Of a DNA stretch of 7,236 nt, positions 1 through 5,940 are shown in pieces. Positions within the stretch are counted from its first letter, which is position 1, and each line of letters opens with the position of its first letter. A program made the position numbers and the translations under genes. The notes beneath the pieces were generated by a model that did no database searches, was not told where the DNA came from, and was given only the letters and a program-made list of their open reading frames with translations. Source of the stretch: Xanthobacteraceae bacterium (lineage in GTDB: Bacteria > Pseudomonadota > Alphaproteobacteria > Rhizobiales > Xanthobacteraceae); NCBI GenBank assembly GCA_030039655.1, contig JASHVC010000581.1:1-7236 (forward strand), written 5' to 3'.

Positions 1-315
1 GAGCGGTTGATCGAGATGCTGCGCTCGTTTGGCGCCACGCGGCGCCAAATCTTCCTCAAGGTATCGCTGCCTTCGGCAGTACCCTTCATTCTGGCCGGCC
101 TCAAGCTCGGCATCGGCCGTGGCCTGATCGGCGTCGTGGTGGCGGAATTGTTCGGCTCGCGCGCCGGCCTCGGCAACCTAATCAGCCAGTCGGCCGACGC
201 CTTCAATATGCCGGACCTGTTCGCCGGCGTCGTGCTGCTGGCGTTCGCCGGCATCGTGATGACCGCGGGATTCGGCTGGCTCGAGCAGCGGCTCGTGCCA
301 TGGACGCGGGACTAG
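1..315 (+). CDS. ABC transporter permease, NitT/TauT type, C-terminal fragment
   Basis: This is the last 104 residues of an inner-membrane permease whose start lies before the window; the reading frame is open from base 1 to the stop at 313-315. Fragment residues 1-33 match the cytoplasmic EAA loop of BPD-type permeases, which docks on the ATPase: a leading E, the core FGATRRQIF at residues 10-18, and LPSAVPFI before a G. Two hydrophobic segments follow, at about residues 38-50 and 73-91, and the protein ends in a short charged tail. In SsuC/TauC-like permeases the EAA loop lies before the last one or two membrane helices, so about 60% of the protein is missing. The stop is 3 bases before the ATPase start, indicating one operon. 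The substrate cannot be read from this fragment; the family imports nitrate, sulfonates, taurine, thiamine precursors and some aromatic acids. Confidence 0.93.
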   Translation, partial: ERLIEMLRSFGATRRQIFLKVSLPSAVPFILAGLKLGIGRGLIGVVVAELFGSRAGLGNLISQSADAFNMPDLFAGVVLLAFAGIVMTAGFGWLEQRLVPWTRD

Positions 316-318
316 CCT

Positions 319-1092
319 ATGAGCAAACTTGCGATCTCGCGTCTGAATAAATCGTTCGGCGACCTGGACGCGCTCCGCGGCATCAATCTTGCGGTCGAGC
401 GCGGCGAGTTCATTTCGGTGGTCGGGCCGAGCGGCTGCGGCAAGACGACGTTTCTGCGCATCATCGCCGGGCTCGAGCAGGCAACCTCCGGCGAAGTGGT
501 GTTAGACGGCCACGCCGTGCGCAAGCCCGGCAATGACCGCGGCTTCGTGTTCCAGAACGACAGCCTGTTGCCGTGGCGCACCGTCCTCGACAACGCCATC
601 ATCGGCCGCGAACTCGCCGGGCCTGTCCGTCCCGCCGACCGCAAGGACACCATGGAGCTGTTGAAGCTCGTCGGGCTCGAAGGTTTCGAACACTATCACC
701 CGCGACAGCTTTCCGGCGGTATGCGCCAGCGCGTCAACCTCGCGCGCGCGCTCGCCATCGATCCCGAAATCCTGCTGATGGATGAACCGTTCGCCGCGCT
801 CGATGCGCAGACGCGCGAGATCATGCAGACAGAACTGTTGCGCATCTGGGAACGCGGGCAAAAGACCGTGCTGTTCGTCACCCACCAGATCGACGAGGCG
901 GTCTTTCTCTCCGATCGCGTGCTGGTGTTTGCCCGACGCCCAGGCCGCCTGCAAGCGGAAGTGAAGATTCCGCTGCCACGGCCGCGCAACCTGGCGATCA
1001 AGCGCACCGGCGAATTCGTCGCGCTGGTCGATCGCATCTGGCGGATGATCGAAGACGACGTGCGCGCCGCGGCGCTTTACGAGAACGCGTAA
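319..1092 (+). CDS. ABC transporter ATP-binding protein, NitT/TauT (SsuB/TauB-like)
   Basis: A complete 257-residue ATPase that would power import through the permease encoded just upstream. All nucleotide-binding motifs are intact: Walker A GPSGCGKT at residues 36-43, the Q-loop glutamine at 79 within FQNDSLLPW, the signature LSGGM at 131-135, Walker B ILLMDE at 151-156, the D-loop ALD at 160-162, and the switch histidine at 189 in VTHQIDEA. The sequence SLLPWRTVLDN after the Q-loop and the IDEA after the H-loop are typical of the nitrate/sulfonate/taurine subfamily, and the length fits its usual 250-270 residues. The ATG start is 3 bases after the permease stop, so translational coupling is likely. 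No solute-binding protein of this subfamily is in the window; it probably lies upstream. The two binding proteins at 3216-5867 belong to a different transporter class and are not its natural partner. Confidence 0.95.
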   Translation: MSKLAISRLNKSFGDLDALRGINLAVERGEFISVVGPSGCGKTTFLRIIAGLEQATSGEVVLDGHAVRKPGNDRGFVFQNDSLLPWRTVLDNAIIGRELAGPVRPADRKDTMELLKLVGLEGFEHYHPRQLSGGMRQRVNLARALAIDPEILLMDEPFAALDAQTREIMQTELLRIWERGQKTVLFVTHQIDEAVFLSDRVLVFARRPGRLQAEVKIPLPRPRNLAIKRTGEFVALVDRIWRMIEDDVRAAALYENA

Positions 1093-1093
1093 G

Positions 1094-1675
1094 TTATTTC
1101 ACCCGCGCCAGATAATAGGCGAGATCGAGAATCTGCTCGTCGGTGATCTGCGGGACCACATCCGCCATGGCGGCGTCATAACCGCGGCGCGAGTTGTCCT
1201 TGTAGCCGCGTAGCGCCTTGACCAGATAATCCTCGCGCTGGTCGGCGATGCGCGGCACGTTCTGCTGTCCGGCAAAATTCGGCGTGTGGCAGACGTTGCA
1301 GTGGTTCCGCTCGGCTATCGCGCGGGCGCGATCCATGCGAGCAGCATCGACGGGGCCGTCGGCGGGCTTCGGCGGCGGCAGTTTGGCGATGGCGTCCGCG
1401 AAGTTGCGCAGATCGTCGTCGGAAAGCCCCTTGGCCATCTCATTCATCGGATCGACGACGCGCATGCGCTCGCGGAACATCAGCAGCTGGACCGTCACGT
1501 AGAAAGCCGGCTCGGCGCCGAGCGACGGAACTCCGGGATTTTCCGACTGGCCGTTCTGGCCGTGGCAAGCGAGGCAGACCGGAAGCCGCGCCTGCACGGT
1601 CTGCGCCGCTGCGGGAAGCACAGTGAGGCATCCCAACGCCAGCGCGACAGCCAGAGCGAGCGCCGAGTTGCGCAA
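1094..1675 (-). CDS. Exported di-heme cytochrome c (c4-like)
   Basis: A small periplasmic electron carrier with two covalently bound hemes. Counting from the TTG at 1675 (193 residues), heme sites are CLACH at residues 34-38 and CNVCH at 126-130. Each is followed by a candidate axial methionine: about residue 80, before AKGLSDDDL, and about residue 170, before a TDEQILDLAYYLA helix. Two similar lobes of this kind are the cytochrome c4 pattern. The N-terminus is a Sec signal peptide with an alanine/leucine core and a likely cleavage after AAA-Q near residue 24. I chose TTG 1675 because GGAGA at 1686-1682 lies 6 bases upstream; the in-frame GTG at 1696 (200 residues, n-region RNWRPLLRN) has no visible ribosome site but cannot be excluded. 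Reading further upstream runs into the preceding gene. It follows the PQQ-type dehydrogenase and is its probable electron acceptor. Confidence 0.9.
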   Translation of the reverse strand: MRNSALALAVALALGCLTVLPAAAQTVQARLPVCLACHGQNGQSENPGVPSLGAEPAFYVTVQLLMFRERMRVVDPMNEMAKGLSDDDLRNFADAIAKLPPPKPADGPVDAARMDRARAIAERNHCNVCHTPNFAGQQNVPRIADQREDYLVKALRGYKDNSRRGYDAAMADVVPQITDEQILDLAYYLARVK

Positions 1676-1681
1676 CAGCGG

Positions 1682-1686
1682 TCTCC
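1682..1686 (-). promoter_or_regulatory. Ribosome binding site that favours the TTG start of the cytochrome gene
   Basis: On the minus strand GGAGA is followed by 6 bases and then TTG at 1675. The competing GTG at 1696 is preceded by a T run and a hairpin, with no purine-rich site. This is the main evidence for the shorter start. Confidence 0.5.
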
Positions 1687-1696
1687 AATTCCTCAC

Positions 1697-1727
1697 AAAA
1701 AGCTCGGGGGCGGCATCCCGCCCTCGA
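1697..1727 (-). terminator. Intercistronic hairpin with U5 tract (attenuator or processing site)
   Basis: On the minus strand, arm TCGAGGGCGG (1727-1718), loop GATG, and arm CCGCCCCCGA (1713-1704) pair at 9 of 10 positions, with one A-C mismatch. GC and five Ts (1701-1697) follow. This has the layout of an intrinsic terminator. It sits in the 77-base gap between the dehydrogenase stop and the cytochrome start, so it may limit readthrough or set differential mRNA stability rather than end the operon. The function is inferred. Confidence 0.5.
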
Positions 1728-1752
1728 TCAATTCGCCGGCGGCGATCAGCGA

Positions 1753-2988
1753 TTACCGCTCCGCCGTCTTCTTGGAGCCGTAGGTGACGCGATACACCGC
1801 GCCGTTCCAATCGTCGGAGATCAGCATGGAGCCGTCTGGCATGTTCATCACGTCGACCGGCCGACCGATGTAGTTGTTGTTCACCAGGAAGCCTGTGATG
1901 AACGGCTCCACCGATTTCACCGTACCGTTCCGGTTCAGCATGACCACCGCAATGTCGCCGCCAAACTTGACGGTTTTGTTCCATGAGCCGTGTCGCGCGA
2001 CAAAGATCTGGTCGCGGTACTCGGACGGAAACATCGTGCCGGTGTAGAACTTCATGCCCAGCGCGGCGGCGTGCGGCCCCATGAGGGCGACCGGCGGCAC
2101 GAATTCGCTGCAGCTATGGCCCCAGCCGAATTCGATGTCGGGAATGTTGCCCTGATGGCAAATCGGCTCACCGAAATCCTCGCCGACCTTGGTGATCCGA
2201 TTGAGCTTGTCGTTGGGCAAATCCTCAGAGAGCCAGTCGCGGCCATTGTCCGTGAAATAGAGTTCATCGTTTCGCGGATTCCAGTCGAACCCCACGGTGT
2301 TGCGAATGCCGAAGGCGATGACCTCGACGCTGCTACCATCGAGATTCATGCGGCGAAGCTGGCCGTGGTCCTTGTCATGCGCGACGTTGTTGCCCGGCTG
2401 GCCGACCTCGAAATACAACTTGTTGTCCGGGCCGATGGCCAGATATTTCCAGCCGTGCGCCTCGTCCTTCGGCAGATCGCTGTAGATGACGGTCGGCTTT
2501 GGCGAGGCGTCCAGTTTGTCTTCGACGTTCTCGATCTTGGAAATCTGTGACAGCTCGGCGATGTAGAGCGTGCCGTCCTTGAACGCCACGCCGTTCGGAC
2601 GGTACAGCCCCGAGACCAGGACCTTTACCTCGCGCTTCCCATTCTTGTTGACGATCGCATAGACCTTGTCCTGAAGACGCGAGCCGACAAATACGGTGCC
2701 CTTGGCACCCAAGGCCATCGAGCGCGCATTCGGCATGCCGCTGGCATAGAGCTCGATATGGAAACCGCGCGGAGCGCTGAGTTGATCGACCGGCACCTTG
2801 TCGGCCGCCGTGGCCAGTGGCGGCGACGGCACCGGCGCAAGCTTCGCGGCGGCCGCGTTGTTATCGGGTCGCCCGATCAGCGGCGACCCGGGTGGCAGCG
2901 GTTGGCCAGCCTGCTGCGCCAACGCCGCCGTAGCGAAAAGACCTAGAGCCCCGGCCAAAGACAGGCCGGCTGTCATGTATCGCATCAT
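1753..2988 (-). CDS. Periplasmic PQQ-dependent sorbosone/pyranose dehydrogenase family protein
   Basis: This 411-residue exported beta-propeller enzyme belongs to the L-sorbosone dehydrogenase family, related to PQQ-dependent glucose dehydrogenases and the AA12 pyranose dehydrogenases. Such enzymes oxidise sugars or related alcohols and aldehydes in the periplasm with PQQ. A signal peptide spans about residues 1-24, with a likely cut at ALA-Q, followed by a proline/alanine-rich linker to about residue 70. The propeller begins at about 74 (RGFHIELYASG). Family hallmarks are RPNGVAF at 130-136, the HGWKYLAIGPDNKLYF stretch at 178-193, FGIRNTVGFDW at 226-236, DNGRDWLSEDLPNDKLN at 247-263, RHGSWN at 332-337 and GRPVDV plus SDDWNGAVYRV near the end. 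ATG 2988 was chosen because GGGAGGA (3000-2994) lies 5 bases upstream and the signal peptide starts there; a 34-residue upstream extension is non-signal-like. ATG 2985 is an equally placed second choice. The substrate is unknown. Confidence 0.92.
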   Translation of the reverse strand: MMRYMTAGLSLAGALGLFATAALAQQAGQPLPPGSPLIGRPDNNAAAAKLAPVPSPPLATAADKVPVDQLSAPRGFHIELYASGMPNARSMALGAKGTVFVGSRLQDKVYAIVNKNGKREVKVLVSGLYRPNGVAFKDGTLYIAELSQISKIENVEDKLDASPKPTVIYSDLPKDEAHGWKYLAIGPDNKLYFEVGQPGNNVAHDKDHGQLRRMNLDGSSVEVIAFGIRNTVGFDWNPRNDELYFTDNGRDWLSEDLPNDKLNRITKVGEDFGEPICHQGNIPDIEFGWGHSCSEFVPPVALMGPHAAALGMKFYTGTMFPSEYRDQIFVARHGSWNKTVKFGGDIAVVMLNRNGTVKSVEPFITGFLVNNNYIGRPVDVMNMPDGSMLISDDWNGAVYRVTYGSKKTAER

Positions 2989-2993
2989 AATTG

Positions 2994-3000
2994 TCCTCCC
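2994..3000 (-). promoter_or_regulatory. Ribosome binding site of the PQQ dehydrogenase
   Basis: GGGAGGA on the minus strand, 5 bases before the ATG pair at 2988/2985. It is a near-perfect anti-16S match and fixes the start at the head of the signal peptide, excluding the longer reading from 3090. Confidence 0.8.
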
Positions 3001-3002
3001 AT

Positions 3003-3016
3003 CTCGGAAGTCCGAG
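3003..3016. repeat. Perfect 6-bp-arm inverted repeat beside the dehydrogenase ribosome site
   Basis: ctcgga, 2-base spacer, tccgag. The right arm also pairs with a following ctcgg (3018-3022), and an alternative bulged hairpin joins ggaag (3006-3010) and cttcc (3023-3027). It lies 3 bases upstream of the GGGAGGA site, so it could be an operator overlapping the transcript start or a leader hairpin controlling translation. The role is inferred. Confidence 0.45.
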
Positions 3017-3205
3017 ACTCGGCTTCCTTGACGCCAGTGTCGGCTATTTCCACCCCCACTTGCAATCGGGATTGACGCCAAATTGAGCACCTGTCCTTCT
3101 TGGGCTTACCGCAAAGAACGGCGGGCACATTGCCACGGCCTCGCTTGCTCTCTTTTCATCGGCGGCAAATCAGGGCATTGTGGGGTTGAACAACAACAAC
3201 TTTCT

Positions 3206-3210
3206 GGAGG
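3206..3210 (+). promoter_or_regulatory. Ribosome binding site deciding the GTG start of binding protein copy 1
   Basis: GGAGG, then five bases (aaccc), then GTG at 3216. It lies inside the longer open frame from 3180 and matches the site of the second copy (GGAGG at 4592-4596, five bases before ATG 4602), which supports the shorter start in both genes. Confidence 0.8.
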
Positions 3211-3215
3211 AACCC

Positions 3216-4493
3216 GTGAGCAAACGTATTACGCGGCGCAACATCAACGCCGGAATTGGCGCCGCACTCATTTCTCCCGCACTGAACGGAGTTCGTGCGT
3301 TTGCCCAGGGCGGCGAGCCAATCAAAATCGGCTTCGGCATGGCGCTCACGGGGCCGCTGGCGGTGAATGGCCAGCAGGCACTGCTCGGCACACAGATTTG
3401 GGCCGAGGAAATCAACGCCAAGGGTGGCCTGCTCGGGCGTCAGGTTCAGCTCATCCACTATGACGATCAATCCAATCCGTCGACGATCCCCGGCATCTAC
3501 ACCAAGCTTCTCGACGTCGACAAAGTCGATATCGTCCTCAGCGGTTACGCGACCAACATGATCGCGCCCGCCATCCCGATCGTCATGCCGAAGAACAAGG
3601 TATTCATCAGCCTGTTTGGGCTCGACGCTAACGCCGAGTTCAAATATCCGAGATACTTCTCGTTCATACCGACGGCGGGACCGAACCCGAAGGCGACGAT
3701 CAGCGAAGGATTCTTCCAAGTCGCGGCGGCGCAGAATCCCAAGCCGGCGACTGTTGCAATCGCGGCCGAGGACGCCGAGTTCTCGCGCAATGCGGCCGAG
3801 GGCGCCCGCGACAATGCCAAGCAATATGGCTTCAACGTCGTCTACGACAAGACTTACCCGCCGAACACGACCGACTTCTCGCCGATCATCCGCGCGATCC
3901 AGGCCGCCAACGCCGACTTGGTGGTGGTGTGCTCCTATCCGCTAAGTTCGGTGGGCATGCTCTTGTCCGCTAACGAACTCGGGCTGAAGCCGAAAATGTT
4001 CGGCGGCGCCATGGTCGGCCTGCAGGCGACGGCGCTGAAGGCCAAGCTCAAGACCCATCTCAACGGCGTGGTCAACTACGACAACTGGGTGCCGTCGGCG
4101 AAGATGATGGCGCCGGCCGCGGACTTCTTCAAAAAGTATCAGGCGCGGGCACCGGGACTGGGTATCGACCCGCTGGGCTACTATCTCGGCGGCTGGGGTT
4201 ATGCCCGCATGCAGCTCGTGGCCGACGCCGTCAACGGCGCTAAGAGCCTCGACGATGCGAAGCTTGCCGATTACCTGAGCGGTCATACCTTCAACACCAT
4301 CATGATCGACGGCATCAAATTCGGCAAAAACGGAGAATGGGTCGAGGCCCGTCAGCTTCAGGTGCAATATCACGACATTACTGATGCTGCCGACCTCGAA
4401 ACCTGGCGAGGCATGAGCTACCAGAACGTGCTCACGCCACCGAGCGAGGCGACCGGCAAGGTGATCTATCCATTCGAGAAGGCGCTGGGATAA
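3216..4493 (+). CDS. ABC transporter substrate-binding protein, branched-chain amino acid type, copy 1
   Basis: This 425-residue periplasmic receptor belongs to the Peripla_BP_6 (LivJ-like) family, which presents amino acids, amides or aromatic and other organic acids to Liv-type ABC permeases. The signal peptide has a Tat-like TRRNIN at residues 6-11, a weakly hydrophobic stretch and a likely AFA-Q cleavage at 30/31; there is no lipobox. The mature protein opens with EPIKIGFGMALTGPLA at 34-49, the usual first strand and ligand loop, followed by GGLLGRQVQL at 70-79 and the DDQSNP region at 83-88. Later come AAEDAEFSRNAAEGARDN at 183-200 and YDKTYPPNTTDFSPII at 210-225. GTG 3216 was chosen because GGAGG (3206-3210) lies 5 bases upstream; an upstream in-frame GTG at 3180 would add 12 residues ahead of the twin arginines. 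It is the first of a tandem pair with no permease or ATPase of its class in the window. The ligand is unknown. Confidence 0.93.
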   Translation: MSKRITRRNINAGIGAALISPALNGVRAFAQGGEPIKIGFGMALTGPLAVNGQQALLGTQIWAEEINAKGGLLGRQVQLIHYDDQSNPSTIPGIYTKLLDVDKVDIVLSGYATNMIAPAIPIVMPKNKVFISLFGLDANAEFKYPRYFSFIPTAGPNPKATISEGFFQVAAAQNPKPATVAIAAEDAEFSRNAAEGARDNAKQYGFNVVYDKTYPPNTTDFSPIIRAIQAANADLVVVCSYPLSSVGMLLSANELGLKPKMFGGAMVGLQATALKAKLKTHLNGVVNYDNWVPSAKMMAPAADFFKKYQARAPGLGIDPLGYYLGGWGYARMQLVADAVNGAKSLDDAKLADYLSGHTFNTIMIDGIKFGKNGEWVEARQLQVQYHDITDAADLETWRGMSYQNVLTPPSEATGKVIYPFEKALG

Positions 4494-4601
4494 GGCTGCT
4501 CGCGCTCCTCCCACCGCACATCTGAAGACGACAATGGCAATGTGCCCGAGGACTAGAATGACAATGTAAATGAAACAGAAACCCGCTTTGTGGAGGAAAT
4601 C
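4494..4601 (+). other. Gap between the tandem binding-protein genes with an imperfect 13-base repeat
   Basis: Contains gacaatggcaatg (4530-4542) and gacaatgtaaatg (4560-4572), matching at 11 of 13 positions and 30 bases apart. It is locally A-rich compared with the surrounding coding sequence. No terminator-like hairpin was found, which is compatible with readthrough from copy 1 to copy 2. The gap also holds the GGAGG site for copy 2. Confidence 0.35.
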
Positions 4602-5867
4602 ATGACCCATCGCATGTCGCGGCGCACTGTAAATACCGGAATCGGCGCCGCCCTGATCTCGCCCGCTTTGGTGGGCAGGCCCGCTTTCGCGGACGCTGAG
4701 CCGATCAAGATCGGTTTCAGCATGGCGCAGACCGGCTCGCTCGCGGGAGCCGGCCAGCAGGCGCTGCTCGGCACCAAGATTTGGGAGGAAGACATCAACG
4801 CCAAGGGCGGCCTGCTCGGCCGGCCGGTCAAGCTTGTCTACTACGACGATCAGACCAATCCGGCGAACATTCCCGGCATCTACACCAAGCTGATGGACGT
4901 GGATAAATGTGATCTCGTCATCGGTCCTTATGGGACCAACTTGGTGGCGCCAGCCATTCCGGTCGTCATGCAAAAGGGCAAGGTCTTTGTCGGATTGTTT
5001 GCTCTCGATGCGAACGGCGAATTCCACTACCCGAAATATTTCTCCATGCTGCCGTCCGGACCGACTCCGAAACAGTCCTTCACCGAAGGATTCTTCGAAG
5101 TCGCAATGGCGCAGAACCCGAAGCCCCAAACCGTGGCGATCGCGGCCGAGGATGCCGAGTTCTCGCGCAATTGCGCCGACGGCGCCCGCGACAATGTGAA
5201 AAAATTCGGCCTGAAAACCGTCTACGATAAAACCTACCCGCCGGCGACGACCGACTTCTCGCCGATCATCCGCGCGATCCAGGCAGAGAATCCGGATCTC
5301 GTCATTATCTGCTCATATCCGAACAGTTCGGTTGGAATGCTGCAGTCCGCCAACGAGTTGGGTCTCAAGCCCAAGATGATGGGCGGCGGCATGGTCGGGC
5401 TGCAATACACCGCCATCAAGAGCAAGCTAAAGTCCAAGCTCAACGGCGTCGTGAACTACGAAACCTGGGTGCCGTCGCCGAAGCTGATGGCGCCGGCGGC
5501 GGACTTCTTCAAGAAGTACCAAGCGCGTGCGCAAGGCATCGATCCGCTTGGCTACTATCTCGGCGGCTGGGGCTATGCCTATCTGCAAGTTTTGGCCGAT
5601 GGGGTGACCGGCTCGAAGAGTATCGACGACGACAAGATCGCGGATTATCTGCGCAGCAATGCGTTCGACACCATCATGGCCTCGGGCATCAAGTTCGGCA
5701 AAAACGGCGAATGGACCAAATCTGAGATGCTGCAGGTGCAATATCACGGCATCACAGACGCCGCGGACCTCGAGACTTGGCGAGGCATGAGCTATCAGGC
5801 CGTGCTTACGCCGGCCGATGAGAAGACCGGCAGCCTCATCTATCCCTACGAAAAGGCCTTGGGATAA
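4602..5867 (+). CDS. ABC transporter substrate-binding protein, branched-chain amino acid type, copy 2
   Basis: A 421-residue paralogue of the preceding gene. By hand alignment the mature parts differ at about 104 of 392 positions, so roughly 73% identity, with two small gaps: one residue near the PSGPTPK segment and two after QARAQ. The signal peptide has the same design: SRRTVN at residues 6-11, the identical stretch GIGAALISPAL, and AFA-D cleavage at 30/31. Conserved blocks shared with copy 1 include INAKGGLLGR, AAEDAEFSRN, TTDFSPIIRAIQA, APAADFFKKYQARA, GIDPLGYYLGGWGYA and DAADLETWRGMSYQ. A notable difference lies in the loop after the DVDK segment: VIGPYGTN here against VLSGYATN in copy 1. 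ATG 4602 follows GGAGG by 5 bases. The 108-base gap from copy 1 suggests co-transcription, or a second promoter inside the gap. The ligand is unknown; differing specificities are plausible. Confidence 0.93.
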   Translation: MTHRMSRRTVNTGIGAALISPALVGRPAFADAEPIKIGFSMAQTGSLAGAGQQALLGTKIWEEDINAKGGLLGRPVKLVYYDDQTNPANIPGIYTKLMDVDKCDLVIGPYGTNLVAPAIPVVMQKGKVFVGLFALDANGEFHYPKYFSMLPSGPTPKQSFTEGFFEVAMAQNPKPQTVAIAAEDAEFSRNCADGARDNVKKFGLKTVYDKTYPPATTDFSPIIRAIQAENPDLVIICSYPNSSVGMLQSANELGLKPKMMGGGMVGLQYTAIKSKLKSKLNGVVNYETWVPSPKLMAPAADFFKKYQARAQGIDPLGYYLGGWGYAYLQVLADGVTGSKSIDDDKIADYLRSNAFDTIMASGIKFGKNGEWTKSEMLQVQYHGITDAADLETWRGMSYQAVLTPADEKTGSLIYPYEKALG

Positions 5868-5882
5868 AGCAGCGTGATCCCT

Positions 5883-5908
5883 ATCCTCCCCCGCTCGCGG
5901 GGGAGGAT
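5883..5908. terminator. Perfect palindromic hairpin after the second binding protein
   Basis: Arms atcctccccc (5883-5892) and gggggaggat (5899-5908) pair perfectly around gctcgc. A T-rich stretch follows (5907-5915, broken by one G). It starts 15 bases after the binding-protein stop, so it fits an intrinsic terminator ending the transporter transcript. The C/G-rich arms also resemble the short palindromic elements scattered between genes in Bradyrhizobium-like genomes; which it is cannot be settled from one copy. Its right arm holds GGAGG (5902-5906), 7 bases before a TTG at 5914 in frame with the next gene. Confidence 0.65.
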
Positions 5909-5940
5909 TTGTTTTGCGGCCGAGAGTTTTAAGCGATTCG

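Larger units (their letters stand above)
2989..3215. promoter_or_regulatory. Divergent intergenic region with two dyads and a repeated 9-mer
   Basis: This 227-base gap separates the minus-strand dehydrogenase/cytochrome pair from the plus-strand binding-protein genes and must hold promoters for both. Visible structure: a dyad ctcgga-ag-tccgag at 3003-3016, a dyad caatc-gg-gattg at 3063-3074, and ttgacgcca repeated directly at 3028-3036 and 3072-3080 (44 bases apart). The leader next to the first binding protein carries four AAC triplets (3189-3200). No convincing sigma-70 -35/-10 pair or sigma-54 -24/-12 box was found by eye. No regulator gene lies within the window. Confidence 0.6.

Noticed and set aside
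1697..1984. Long N-terminal extension of the cytochrome gene to 1984
   Set aside because: It would overlap the 3' end of the dehydrogenase gene in another frame, its residues are arginine-rich with no family similarity, and it would bury the signal peptide in mid-protein.
2989..3090. 34-residue N-terminal extension of the dehydrogenase
   Set aside because: A strong ribosome site directly precedes ATG 2988, where the signal peptide begins; the extension covers the dyad-bearing leader.
3189..3200. AAC triplet run as a tandem repeat or slippage element
   Set aside because: Only four units, in a leader just ahead of a ribosome site; too short to support phase variation.
2989..3215. Sigma-54 promoter in the divergent region
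   Set aside because: A TGGC...TTGC pair on the minus strand and a GGCAC...TTGC pair on the plus strand were considered, but the spacing is wrong in both (too long and too short).
3083..3463. 126-residue plus-strand open frame starting in the divergent region
   Set aside because: It overlaps the first binding protein in a different frame, has an arginine/histidine-rich composition typical of shadow frames, and no ribosome site.
3942..5129. 395-residue open frame on the minus strand across both binding-protein genes
   Set aside because: It lies antisense to two well-conserved genes and repeats a similar composition over each paralogue, as expected of a codon-bias shadow in high-GC DNA. It has no recognisable motif.
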